In this document: piece by piece, positions 17,322 through 24,597 of the stretch | Layout of the letters: each line of letters opens with the position of its first letter | Numbering within the stretch: position 1 is the stretch's first letter | NCBI GenBank assembly: GCA_947166105.1 | Contig: CAMVCZ010000030.1 | Span: 1-37,852, forward strand | Origin: an uncultured Bacteroidales bacterium | Lineage (GTDB): Bacteria; Bacteroidota; Bacteroidia; Bacteroidales; F082 | Length of the DNA stretch: 37,852 nucleotides | Direction: 5' to 3' | Position numbers and translations under genes: made by a program | The notes under the pieces: model-generated | What the model was told of the DNA's origin: nothing | The model's database searches: none | What the model saw: only the letters and a program-made list of their open reading frames with translations

Positions 17322-17899
17322 TGCAACCTGCGATTTCCATAGTCCAGCTTCGAGATGCCACATTGGATGATGCTCCATTCATTGCCCGTGTGGTTTTGGC
17401 GGGTATTGATATGCTTGACCTTGGTGCAACGCTTCCAGATGAGCAGCGAGGCATTTATGAGCATTTGATTGGAATTTGCCGTATGGACGACACCTTATAT
17501 AGTTATTGCAACACGCGCATAGCCGAGGCCGATGGCAAAAGGGTGGGGGCTTTGGTGGCTTACGATGGTGCTTGTTATGCAAGGATGCGTGAAAAGACTT
17601 TCGGCTTTGTGAAGCAAACTTCTGGTATGGATTTGAGTCGCAATGCGATGGAAACTGGTCCGGGTGAATTCTATTTGGATAGTATGGCCATTTTTCCCGA
17701 ATACAGGGGTGTTGGCATTGGAAGGATGCTGATGCGCGACCGTGTGGATTTCACTTTAAATAAAGGCTTCTCCAAGGTCACGCTTCTTGTTGATAAGGAT
17801 AAACCGCATCTGCAAAAGTATTATGAAAGTGAGGGCTTTGCTTTTGTTGGGGAGATGTTCGTTTTTGGAAGCTGGTATAATAAGTTAGAGAAATATTAG
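17321..17899 (+). CDS. GNAT family N-acetyltransferase
   Basis: Cytoplasmic acetyl-CoA-dependent acetyltransferase of unknown acceptor. The GNAT core appears at residues 10-185: IVQLRDATLDDAPFIARVV (strand 1), EFYLDSMAIFPEYRGVGIGRMLM with the acetyl-CoA pyrophosphate loop RGVGIG, and VTLLVDKDKPHLQKYYESEGFAFVGE (motif B). Length 192 aa is normal. It starts on the last base of the upstream MFS stop codon, so it is co-translated with the transporter. Acetylation of the exported compound is a possible joint role, but that is inference only. Confidence 0.92.
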   Translation: MQPAISIVQLRDATLDDAPFIARVVLAGIDMLDLGATLPDEQRGIYEHLIGICRMDDTLYSYCNTRIAEADGKRVGALVAYDGACYARMREKTFGFVKQTSGMDLSRNAMETGPGEFYLDSMAIFPEYRGVGIGRMLMRDRVDFTLNKGFSKVTLLVDKDKPHLQKYYESEGFAFVGEMFVFGSWYNKLEKY

Positions 17900-17927
17900 C
17901 ATTTTTGTTTTGAGCGAAAGTTTTTTC

Positions 17928-17935
17928 TACTTTTG
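17928..17935 (+). promoter_or_regulatory. Candidate promoter of the EEP hydrolase gene (TACTTTTG with TTTG upstream)
   Basis: TACTTTTG at 17928-17935 is preceded by TTTG at 17904-17907, a 20-base gap close to the Bacteroidota -33/-7 spacing. The gene starts 21 bases downstream. Confidence 0.6.
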
Positions 17936-17956
17936 CTGCAATAAAATCTATTTCCT

Positions 17957-18916
17957 ATGAAAAAACTCCTCCTTTTTGCCTTTATCATTGTGGCATCTCT
18001 CCAACTTTCCGCCCAACAAATGCTCGTCGGCTCCTACAACATTCGTTACAAGAACTGGAACGACAGCGTGCAGGGCGAACATTGGCAGAAACGCTGCCAA
18101 GTCATCTGTGACCAAGTGAACTTCATGTCGCCCGACATTTTCGGGACGCAGGAAGTGCTTTGGGAACAACTCCAAGATATGAAGAATGCCTTGGACGGCT
18201 ACGACTACATCGGCATCGGGCGCGACGATGGCGAGCGGGGCGGCGAGCACGAGGCCATCTTCTACAAAAAGGACAAACTCCAACTCCTCAACCATGGCGA
18301 TTTCTGGCTCAGCGAAACGCCCGAAAAACCCGGATTGGGCTGGGACGCGGCCTGCATACGCATCTGCACTTGGGGCAAGTTCAGCGCAAAGGTTCTCGAC
18401 TTGAACCAACGTAGAGGCTTGTTCAATCGCGGACCGAGATACCAAGAAAAAGTGTTCTATTTCTTCAATCTCCACATGGACCATGTGGGCGTGGTGGCGC
18501 GGCGCGAGGCTGCCAAGTTGGTCGTGGCCAAGATTCGCGAGATTGCCCAAGGCATGCCCGTCATCCTCACTGGCGACTTCAACGTGGACCAAAATGATGA
18601 GATTTACACGATTTTCACCAAATCAGGCTTGCTGAAGGATTCCTACGATGCAGCTCGCATCCGTTTTGCGGAGAACGGAACGTTCAACGCATTCAAAACC
18701 AACTATTTCACAACCAGCCGCATCGACCATGTGTTTGTGTCGCCAAGCGCGAAAGTAGAGGCCTACGGCGTGTTCACCGACAGTTATTGGACACCCGATG
18801 ATGACCCTGACGACAACATCAAGGCCTCTGATGCGCCGCAGCAAATCTCATTCGACACCTACATTCGGCACAATCCTTCGGATCATTATCCGGTGTTTGT
18901 GAAGCTGAAACTTTGA
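17957..18916 (+). CDS. Secreted endonuclease/exonuclease/phosphatase family hydrolase
   Basis: A metal-dependent phosphodiesterase-fold protein exported by a Sec signal (MKKLLLFAFIIVASLQLSAQ). EEP motifs are in order: SYNIRYKN near residue 28 (metal-binding Asn), GTQEVLWEQL (catalytic Glu), GRDDGERGGEHEAIFY, HMDHVGVVARREAAK, TGDFNVDQND (Asp-x-Asn) and the terminal RHNPSDHYPVFVKL (Asp-His pair). Length 319 aa. Many Bacteroidota homologues are annotated only as EEP family; nucleic acid, phosphoinositide or other phosphodiester substrates are all possible. It has its own promoter and ends before two hairpins in a convergent gap. Confidence 0.92.
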   Translation: MKKLLLFAFIIVASLQLSAQQMLVGSYNIRYKNWNDSVQGEHWQKRCQVICDQVNFMSPDIFGTQEVLWEQLQDMKNALDGYDYIGIGRDDGERGGEHEAIFYKKDKLQLLNHGDFWLSETPEKPGLGWDAACIRICTWGKFSAKVLDLNQRRGLFNRGPRYQEKVFYFFNLHMDHVGVVARREAAKLVVAKIREIAQGMPVILTGDFNVDQNDEIYTIFTKSGLLKDSYDAARIRFAENGTFNAFKTNYFTTSRIDHVFVSPSAKVEAYGVFTDSYWTPDDDPDDNIKASDAPQQISFDTYIRHNPSDHYPVFVKLKL

Positions 18917-18969
18917 TGTTTTTGTCACAAAACCTTCAAAACTGTCAAAACCCTTTTTTAGAAGTAGGG

Positions 18970-19019
18970 AAAGCAGCCAACAGGCCTGCTTTCTGGCGGC
19001 ATCCCGGTTGGGTGCCGCC
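18970..19019. terminator. Two adjacent hairpins in a convergent gap
   Basis: Stem 1 is AAAGCAG/CTGCTTT (18970-18976, 18986-18992). Stem 2 is GGCGGCA/TGCCGCC (18995-19001, 19013-19019), extended by CCC/GGG. Neither is followed by a clean T-run, so their role in ending the converging transcripts is uncertain. Confidence 0.4.
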
Positions 19020-19027
19020 TTGGTTGG

Positions 19028-19948
19028 TTAATGGTTTTGTGGGTTTTGATAGTTTTGTTTTCTTCTTACTTCGCTCCAGGTCTGTAGGACTACCGAAATG
19101 ATAATCAGCGCAATACCAATGCAAAACGAGAAATTCAGTTCCTTGTATTCGCTGAAAATGAACATCGAGAGGATGATGCTATAGACGGGTTCCAAATTGT
19201 AAGTCAAATTGACGGTGAAAGCTGGAATCTTCTGCAAGACAATGATTTGCAGCAGGCAAAGCCCAATGGTGCAAATCACGACCATGAAGGCGAGATAGGC
19301 GTAATCCATCCCGACGGGATATAGCCGTCCGACGGGGATGAACTGATTATATAAAGGAATCAGACATGTCAGTCCGATGAGGCCGCCGACCATCTCCCAA
19401 AGTAACATGTTCTTGGCCTCGTAATACTTCCCAACCCTTTGATTGGCAATGGCAAACAGCGCATATAAGGCTGATGAAACCACGCCCAAGGCAATGCCCA
19501 ACCGATAGCGCGAATCGAAATGGAAAATGAGATAGATGCCGAGGATGGTGAGCAGGCTGAACAAAAATTCGCGCCCCGAAAACCTGTGTTTGTTGATGAT
19601 GGGTTCGAACAAGGCCGTGAAAAACCCGACCAACGAAAAACACACCACACCGATGCTGACGTTGCTGGCCTTGATGGAGGCATAGAAAAACACCCAATGC
19701 AGACAAAGCAACATTCCCACGCCGCCCATCTGCAAAATGTCCCTAAATTTGAATCGTTGTAGGGACACACCGCGTGTGTCCGTCCCACGCCATTTCAACA
19801 CACGCAAATAAATCCACATTATCACCGCTGCCGCAGCCATTCGCCACCAAACCAAAATGGCCGAATCCAAGGTGATGAGGCGACCCAACACGCCTGTGAA
19901 GCCCGCTATGAAAACGGAAAGATGCAGCAGGAAATAGTCCTTTTTCAT
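19028..19948 (-). CDS. EamA/DMT family transporter
   Basis: Inner-membrane drug/metabolite transporter with about ten helices and two EamA halves: FIAGFTGVLGRLITLDSAILVWWRM opens the first, and YRLGIALGVVSSALYALFAIANQRVG the second; the last helices contain LTYNLEPVYSIILSMFIFSEY. Length 306 aa. The start overlaps the stop of the upstream methyltransferase by 4 bases. A perfect inverted repeat at 19763-19781 lies inside the gene and encodes an extra stretch (GTDTRGVSLQ) in the loop after the second helix, suggesting an in-frame insertion of an extragenic palindrome. Substrate unknown. Confidence 0.9.
   Translation of the reverse strand: MKKDYFLLHLSVFIAGFTGVLGRLITLDSAILVWWRMAAAAVIMWIYLRVLKWRGTDTRGVSLQRFKFRDILQMGGVGMLLCLHWVFFYASIKASNVSIGVVCFSLVGFFTALFEPIINKHRFSGREFLFSLLTILGIYLIFHFDSRYRLGIALGVVSSALYALFAIANQRVGKYYEAKNMLLWEMVGGLIGLTCLIPLYNQFIPVGRLYPVGMDYAYLAFMVVICTIGLCLLQIIVLQKIPAFTVNLTYNLEPVYSIILSMFIFSEYKELNFSFCIGIALIIISVVLQTWSEVRRKQNYQNPQNH
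19763..19781. repeat. Palindrome inside an EamA coding region
   Basis: GGACACAC and GTGTGTCC form a perfect 8-bp inverted repeat around CGC. It lies in frame within the transporter gene, in the segment encoding a hydrophilic loop. Confidence 0.8.
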
Positions 19949-20715
19949 GGTTTACGGCGTTGTCTGATGGCCTCAAAAGTGACGATGGCGGTGGTCACCG
20001 ACACGTTGAGCGAGTCGGCGATGCCGTTCATGGGGATGATGATGTTTTGGTCGGCGGCCTCCACCCAAGCCTCGGAAATGCCCGTGGCCTCGGTGCCCAT
20101 CACCAGAGCGGAGGCTCTGCGGAAGTCGGCATCAAGGTAGTCGATGGAGGCCTTGAGGTAGGTGCAATAAATGGTTATCCCGTTCTTTTTCAGCCATTTG
20201 ATACACTCCTCGGTGGAGCAGGCATAAACTGGAACGCTGAAAATGCAACCAATGCTTGCCCGTATCGCATTAGGGTTGAAAAGGTCGGTGGCGGGGTCGG
20301 CCACGATGACGGCATCCACGCCGGCGGCATCGGCGGTGCGCATCACGGCACCGAGGTTGCCGGGCTTCTCGACCGTTTCCAACACGATAACCAAAGCGTC
20401 TTTTTTGGGTTGAAACTCGTTGAGGCTCTTGTATTTGGGTATGGCCACTGCCAAAAGCCCGTCGTTGCCCTCGCGGTAGGCGATTTTGTCGAAAACGTCT
20501 TCCGAAACGGTTTCCGTGAACTCGGCTTTAATATTAATAGGTGAACGCAACAGCGGCTCGCAGACATACAACTGCTCAATCTCAAAACCGCAGGCTTGGG
20601 CGCGTTTAATCTCGCGTTGTCCTTCGATGAGGATGCGGTTTTGCTCGCGGCGCTCGGAGGCCTTTTGTAACTTGACTAGGTTCTTTATTTTAGGATTTGC
20701 CTTACTTGTGATCAT
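19945..20715 (-). CDS. TrmH/SpoU family RNA 2'-O-methyltransferase
   Basis: SAM-dependent ribose methyltransferase with the SPOUT knot; the target (rRNA or tRNA) is not evident. The start MITSKANPKIKN (20715) was chosen because the upstream extension is the opposite side of the neighbouring gene's end and has no family likeness. The N-terminal substrate-binding domain contains RREQNRILIEGQREIKRA (residues about 19-36). SpoU motif 1 is ETVEKPGNLGAVMRTADAAG, motif 2 RASALVMGTEATGIS, and motif 3 IIIPMNGIADSLNVSVTTAI. Length 256 aa is typical. It overlaps both flanking EamA genes by 4 bases, so all three are one tight operon. Confidence 0.94.
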   Translation of the reverse strand: MITSKANPKIKNLVKLQKASERREQNRILIEGQREIKRAQACGFEIEQLYVCEPLLRSPINIKAEFTETVSEDVFDKIAYREGNDGLLAVAIPKYKSLNEFQPKKDALVIVLETVEKPGNLGAVMRTADAAGVDAVIVADPATDLFNPNAIRASIGCIFSVPVYACSTEECIKWLKKNGITIYCTYLKASIDYLDADFRRASALVMGTEATGISEAWVEAADQNIIIPMNGIADSLNVSVTTAIVTFEAIRQRRKP

Positions 20716-21599
20716 TGCTTTGTCCCTTTCATTTGCGACAGCACTAATCCCACCACGACCACCAGAATGCCAATGATCTTGTTCGCCGTCAACGCTTCGT
20801 GGATGATGAAATAACTGAAAATGGCCGTGAACACGGGAATCAGGTTGGAATAGACGTTGGCTCGCGATGCGCCTAACTTGCTGAAAGTGAACGCCCACAA
20901 GGCGTAGGCAACAGAACTGCAAAACACGCCAAGGCAGACCAACGGCACAATGTAGCCTCCCACATTGGCAAAATTGGAAGGCTCGAATCGCTCAATGATG
21001 AACACCACTGGAATGAAGTAAATCATCCCGATGATGTTTTGCATCCAAGTGATTGTCAACGGTTTGTAAAGTTTGGTCAGTTTGATGAGCGCGATGGAAT
21101 AGCCCACGGCCACCACTACGGCTCCAAATAGGAAAAGGATGCCTTTGGGCGAGGCGGTGAACTCGAGGTTTTTGTTGAGTAGCAGCACGATAACTCCGAC
21201 AAAAGAGGTGATGAATCCTACGATGTTCATTGGAGTGAGTCTCTCTTTCAGAAAGATACGTGCCGCGATGGGCGTCACCAAGGGAATCATGGCTATGATG
21301 CCCGAACCGATGATGGGGGAGGTGTTTTTCAACCCGTAGCCCTCGAAAATGAAGTAGAGGAACGGCTCGAACATGGCCGCCAAAGCAAAAAGCCCCAAGT
21401 GCTCTTTCTTGACTTTCTCGTTGAGGCGAAACACGAAAAGTATCGCAGTGAGGAAGATGGTGGCCACCACAAGGCGCAGGAAAATGGTCGCCGTAGGGTT
21501 CAGGTTTTCATACACTTGCGTGGACCATACAAATGACATCCCCCAAAAAATCATGGCAACGATGCCGGCCAAATGAACAATGTAGTTTCGGTTTTTCAT
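20712..21599 (-). CDS. EamA/DMT family transporter (second)
   Basis: A ten-helix EamA transporter: IVAMIFWGMSFVWSTQVYENLNPTATIFLRLV is the characteristic first-repeat opening, and GILFLFGAVVVAVGYSIALIKL begins the second. The C-terminus is IFSYFIIHEALTANKIIGILVVVVGLVLSQMKG. Length 295 aa. It is the first gene of a three-gene operon. A TAATTTTG box ends only about 4 bases before the ATG, so the mRNA may be leaderless. Substrate unknown; it is distinct from the other EamA gene, so the pair does not look like a recent duplication. Confidence 0.92.
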   Translation of the reverse strand: MKNRNYIVHLAGIVAMIFWGMSFVWSTQVYENLNPTATIFLRLVVATIFLTAILFVFRLNEKVKKEHLGLFALAAMFEPFLYFIFEGYGLKNTSPIIGSGIIAMIPLVTPIAARIFLKERLTPMNIVGFITSFVGVIVLLLNKNLEFTASPKGILFLFGAVVVAVGYSIALIKLTKLYKPLTITWMQNIIGMIYFIPVVFIIERFEPSNFANVGGYIVPLVCLGVFCSSVAYALWAFTFSKLGASRANVYSNLIPVFTAIFSYFIIHEALTANKIIGILVVVVGLVLSQMKGTKQ

Positions 21600-21603
21600 G
21601 CGG

Positions 21604-21611
21604 CAAAATTA
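21604..21611 (-). promoter_or_regulatory. Candidate -7 box for the EamA-TrmH-EamA operon (TAATTTTG)
   Basis: An exact TAnnTTTG on the minus strand ends 4 bases before the start codon at 21599. Transcription would begin at or near the ATG. Confidence 0.5.
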
Positions 21612-21665
21612 CGGTTTTTTGAGATTGTTTTCCCGAATTGGAACATTTCGGCAAGATATTTGTAG

Positions 21666-21673
21666 TAAATTTG
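21666..21673 (+). promoter_or_regulatory. Candidate -7 box for the collagen-like lipoprotein gene (TAAATTTG)
   Basis: An exact TAnnTTTG match lies about 52 bases upstream of the ATG at 21725. The -33 region is not clear. Confidence 0.48.
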
Positions 21674-21724
21674 CAGCGTCAAATGAAAATCAAATCTAAG
21701 TTTAATAATTAAAAATCTCTAAAA

Positions 21725-22279
21725 ATGAAAAAGTTAAGTATTATCTGCATGACGGTTTTGGCCGTTTTCGCGATGGCCTCGTGTCGCGGCCCGATGGGTC
21801 CGCAAGGCCCCGCAGGACATGATGGCAACGCCAACGTTGCCTCTTTGACAGTAACCGTCTATCCCAATAACTGGGAATGGGATCGTCTTTTCACCGATGG
21901 CCAAGGGCATGAAAGAGGCCGTTACATTGTGACTATTGATTATCCTGCCATCAATAACAATGTTTACAATTATGGCGCAGTGCTCGTTTACATGGATGTC
22001 GAAGGCACTTGGTCGCAAGTTCCGCTTACCTACTACTACAGCCCTGACGATGATGAGAATGGCAACCCCAACCTTTACGAGGCTTCAATTGAAGTTGCCA
22101 CGCTCAACGACGGTGGCGTGCGCATTTTCTGGACGGAAAGCGATTTCTGGAAAGTTGACCGTCCCGACACCCATAGGTTCAAGATTGTGGCCATTGAGGC
22201 TTCAGTCTATTCCAACCGCAGCGATGTGGACTACAGCAACTACGAGGCCGTGAAGACTGCCTTCCAATTGGCTGACTGA
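21725..22279 (+). CDS. Lipoprotein with a short collagen-like stretch, function unknown
   Basis: A lipoprotein signal MKKLSIICMTVLAVFAMASC gives lipidated Cys20. Immediately after comes RGPMGPQGPAGHDG, about four Gly-X-Y triplets, a short collagen-like segment that serves as a tether in several Bacteroidota lipoproteins. The remaining ~145 residues are soluble and beta-rich (SLTVTVYPNNWEWD, GAVLVYMDVEGTWSQVPLTYYY, NDGGVRIFWTESDFWK), ending VKTAFQLAD. I do not recognise a catalytic domain. Length 184 aa. It is monocistronic with its own promoter box and a strong terminator. The collagen-like part is too short to fold as a stable triple helix alone. Confidence 0.88.
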   Translation: MKKLSIICMTVLAVFAMASCRGPMGPQGPAGHDGNANVASLTVTVYPNNWEWDRLFTDGQGHERGRYIVTIDYPAINNNVYNYGAVLVYMDVEGTWSQVPLTYYYSPDDDENGNPNLYEASIEVATLNDGGVRIFWTESDFWKVDRPDTHRFKIVAIEASVYSNRSDVDYSNYEAVKTAFQLAD

Positions 22280-22307
22280 TTGGGAATTAAGAGAGTCAAT
22301 CACATGA

Positions 22308-22337
22308 AGACTCGTCCAAAAGACGGGTCTTTTTTTG
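22308..22337 (+). terminator. Intrinsic terminator after the collagen-like lipoprotein
   Basis: A 9-bp stem, AGACTCGTC (22308-22316) with GACGGGTCT (22322-22330, one wobble), has a 5-nt loop and is followed by a T-run to 22337. Confidence 0.9.
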
Positions 22338-22340
22338 TTT

Positions 22341-22428
22341 CACGCAGAATCCGCAGAATCCGCAGAATCGCAAAGCGGAGTAAATTTATTGTCCGGTAGG
22401 TTTCCCATAGTTCTGCGATTTCTGCGTG
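22341..22428. repeat. Imperfect inverted repeat with a 9-bp tandem triplication
   Basis: The left arm (22341-22358) and right arm (22411-22428) are 18 bp with two mismatches, 52 bp apart. The left arm sits in three tandem copies of CGCAGAATC (22343-22369). It lies between two convergent genes and resembles extragenic repeat elements. Confidence 0.8.
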
Positions 22429-22448
22429 AGAAAACACTGTGTGAGCTA

Positions 22449-23405
22449 TTATCGCATCACCAGCGAAAACCACATGAACCCGACATAGCCTAAAGTGAGC
22501 AAGGCTCCTTCCCAGCGGGAGATTTTGCGGCCTTTGCCCGTGAAAACGAACATCAACATAAGGATGTTGGCGGCGAAGAGAATCATCAATTGCTTGTTCA
22601 TCATCGGGTCGAAAGGCAACGGCGTGATGAGCGCACTGATGCCCAACACTATGAAGATGTTCAAAATATTGGAACCCAATACATTACCGATGGCGATACC
22701 CGAGTTTTTCTTCAGCGCCGCCACAATGGAGGTGATGAGTTCGGGTAGAGAAGTGGCTGTAGCTACCACGGTCAGGCCGATGGTGCTTTCGCTCATGCCC
22801 CATTGTTTGGCCAAGATTTGCGCATTGCGGGAAACCAATTCTCCACCAATGTAAAGTCCTATAATTCCAGCAATTAGTGCAAGAATGGTTTTGCCCCACG
22901 GCATGGCTTCCTGAATGTCTTCAGTTTCCTCTTTCGGGTCGTTTTTTAGCATGGTCAACAGCAGGTAGGCGAAACCCATCAGCAAGAGGACAATGCCTTC
23001 AATCCAGTTGATTGTGCGTGCTTGACCCGTGAAGAAATAATTGGCCATCAGGGTGATGGCAAGCGTGGCCAAAAAACCGGCAGGGATGTCGCGGCGGATG
23101 GAAACGCGGCTCACGTCGATGGGCCAGATGAGCGAGCTCACGCCCAAGATGAGCAGAATGTTCATCGTGTTGCTCCCGATGATGTTGCCGATGGCCAAGC
23201 CCGGACTGCCTTTGATGCACGAGAACACATTGACAATCATTTCAGGCAACGAAGTGCCGAAGGCCACGATGGTCAAGCCGATGATGAGCGGCGACAATTT
23301 CGCACGAATGCCTACGCTGGTGGCCCCATTGACGAGCCAGTTCGCGCCCAAAATCAAGGCGACGAAACCGACGGCGAGTAATAATATAGGTATTAAAGAA
23401 GTCAT
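22449..23405 (-). CDS. Calcium/sodium antiporter (CaCA family)
   Basis: Inner-membrane K+-independent Ca2+/Na+ exchanger like E. coli YrbG. The two inverted alpha-repeats are explicit: GLTIVAFGTSLPEMIVNVFS (residues about 43-62) followed by GNIIGSNTMNILLILG, and GLTVVATATSLPELITSIVA followed by GNVLGSNILNIFIVLG. The acidic residues in the two SLPE motifs bind the ions. An intracellular loop with DPKEETEDIQEAMPWG separates the halves. Length 318 aa is normal. Its promoter region is largely an inverted repeat (23416-23490). Confidence 0.95.
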   Translation of the reverse strand: MTSLIPILLLAVGFVALILGANWLVNGATSVGIRAKLSPLIIGLTIVAFGTSLPEMIVNVFSCIKGSPGLAIGNIIGSNTMNILLILGVSSLIWPIDVSRVSIRRDIPAGFLATLAITLMANYFFTGQARTINWIEGIVLLLMGFAYLLLTMLKNDPKEETEDIQEAMPWGKTILALIAGIIGLYIGGELVSRNAQILAKQWGMSESTIGLTVVATATSLPELITSIVAALKKNSGIAIGNVLGSNILNIFIVLGISALITPLPFDPMMNKQLMILFAANILMLMFVFTGKGRKISRWEGALLTLGYVGFMWFSLVMR

Positions 23406-23415
23406 TTATGTCTTG

Positions 23416-23490
23416 GTCGGCGTTTCGGCAGGCTCAACGACCTTAGCTTTTTCGTCTCGTTAAGGTCCCTGAGCCTGTCGAAGGGCCGAC
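23416..23490. repeat. REP-like inverted repeat between yggS and the antiporter
   Basis: Arms 23416-23445 and 23461-23490 are 30 bp with about five mismatches and a 15-nt loop. The core contains GAGCCTGTCGAAG, a short motif also found inside the rhomboid gene at 34696-34708. A long hairpin could also limit read-through from yggS into the antiporter gene. Confidence 0.85.
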
Positions 23491-23497
23491 ATTTTGG

Positions 23498-24169
23498 TTA
23501 TACATTATAATTCCTTGCTCCAAAAATTTTGCTCCCCACACGCACCATCGTCGCGCCTTCCTCGACGGCAATCGGATAGTCGTCCGACATACCCATCGAA
23601 ATCTCCTTGAACTGCGACTGGTTAGCGAAATAATCGTGTTTCAGCGTGTCGAAAATCGCCTTCAGGTGCTTGAATTCCTTGCGCACTTCGTCCTCGTCGT
23701 CGGTGAAAGTGGCCATGCCCATCACACCGCAGATTCTGATGTTTTGCATCTGTTTGAAGGCTTCTGAATCAAGCAGTTGTCGGGCTTCTTCGAGGTCAAG
23801 GCCGAACTTGGTTTCCTCTTGCGCGATGTGGAATTGCAGCAGGCAATCCACAATGCGGTCGTGCTTTTTGGCTTCCTTGTTGACGGCTTCGAGCAGGTTG
23901 GCCGAGTCGATGCTATGGATGAGCGTGACGAAGGGGATGATGTATTTGATTTTGTTGGTCTGCAAGTGGCCGATGAAATGCCATTGGATGTCTTGCGGCA
24001 GCGCCTCATGCTTGTCGCGCATCTCAAGGGCGTGGTTTTCGCCGAAAACACGCTGACCGGCGTCGTAGGCTTCCTGCAAGTCGCTGACAGGCTTGGTCTT
24101 GCTGACGGCTACCAAAGTCACGCCTTCTGGCAATGTCGCACGGATTTTATTGAGATTTTCTTTAATCAT
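23498..24169 (-). CDS. YggS family pyridoxal 5'-phosphate homeostasis protein
   Basis: Cytoplasmic PLP-binding protein of the alanine-racemase-N fold involved in vitamin B6 and amino-acid homeostasis. The start MIKENLNKIRATLPEG (24169) puts the PLP lysine at residue 24 in LVAVSKTKP; the frame runs open to 24382, but those 71 residues read through the promoter and the 23-bp repeats. Other family motifs are FGENHALEM, WHFIGHLQTNKIKY, SIDSANLLE, GVMGMATFTDD, LSMGMSDDY-like EISMGMSDDYPIAVEEGATMVRVGSKIFG. Length 223 aa is typical. Confidence 0.95.
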   Translation of the reverse strand: MIKENLNKIRATLPEGVTLVAVSKTKPVSDLQEAYDAGQRVFGENHALEMRDKHEALPQDIQWHFIGHLQTNKIKYIIPFVTLIHSIDSANLLEAVNKEAKKHDRIVDCLLQFHIAQEETKFGLDLEEARQLLDSEAFKQMQNIRICGVMGMATFTDDEDEVRKEFKHLKAIFDTLKHDYFANQSQFKEISMGMSDDYPIAVEEGATMVRVGSKIFGARNYNV

Positions 24170-24190
24170 AATGATGATTTTTTGAGCAGA

Positions 24191-24198
24191 CAAAAGTA
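24191..24198 (-). promoter_or_regulatory. Candidate -7 box for yggS (TACTTTTG)
   Basis: An exact TAnnTTTG on the minus strand, 21 bases upstream of the yggS start. This supports 24169 as the start, because the longer frame would be mostly upstream of the promoter. Confidence 0.55.
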
Positions 24199-24246
24199 CA
24201 ACAATTTGATGGAATGGCGCATTATTCTTTTGTGTTTTGAAAATAT

Positions 24247-24338
24247 CGCCAACTCGCCGAACAAAAATCCGCCAACTTGCCGAGTAAAACTCCGCCAACT
24301 CGCCGAGTGAAAATCCGCCAACTCGCCGAATGGAAGAA
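24247..24338. repeat. 23-bp tandem repeat array (4 copies), second locus
   Basis: Units start at 24247, 24270, 24293 and 24316, consensus CGCCAACTCGCCGAGTGAAA plus a short AT tail. Each contains the near-palindrome ACTCGcCGAGT. The array is upstream of the yggS promoter, in the divergent gap shared with the candidate RNA and peptide locus. It is related to the array at 1-134. Confidence 0.93.
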
Positions 24339-24498
24339 TTGAAGTTTTTGTAATTTATTGAATCATTGTTGTTTATATTCATTTTGGCAATAATAAATGT
24401 TTTCCGTATTGTCGGGATGATGGCGTTTGTTCCGGTGGGGTGTTTGAAGGATTGAAGTGAAAATGCAATAAATCTCCAGTAAAATATAGAAAAAGCTG

Positions 24499-24506
24499 TA
24501 TCTTTG
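24499..24506 (+). promoter_or_regulatory. Candidate -7 box upstream of the rod-shaped RNA (TATCTTTG)
   Basis: An exact TAnnTTTG lies about 90 bases before the start of the folded region at 24598. It may drive the RNA and/or the precursor peptide gene. No matching -33 element was recognised. Confidence 0.4.
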
Positions 24507-24597
24507 TACCCGAATTATTGACGAAAAGTAAGTGTTAACAAAATATAATGCCTATGAAACAAACCGCATAATTAATTTATGCACATCATAGAATAGG

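Noticed and set aside
24170..24382. N-terminal extension of YggS by 71 residues
   Set aside because: The extension covers the promoter box and the 23-bp repeats, while family members start near MIKENLNKIR with the PLP lysine about residue 24.
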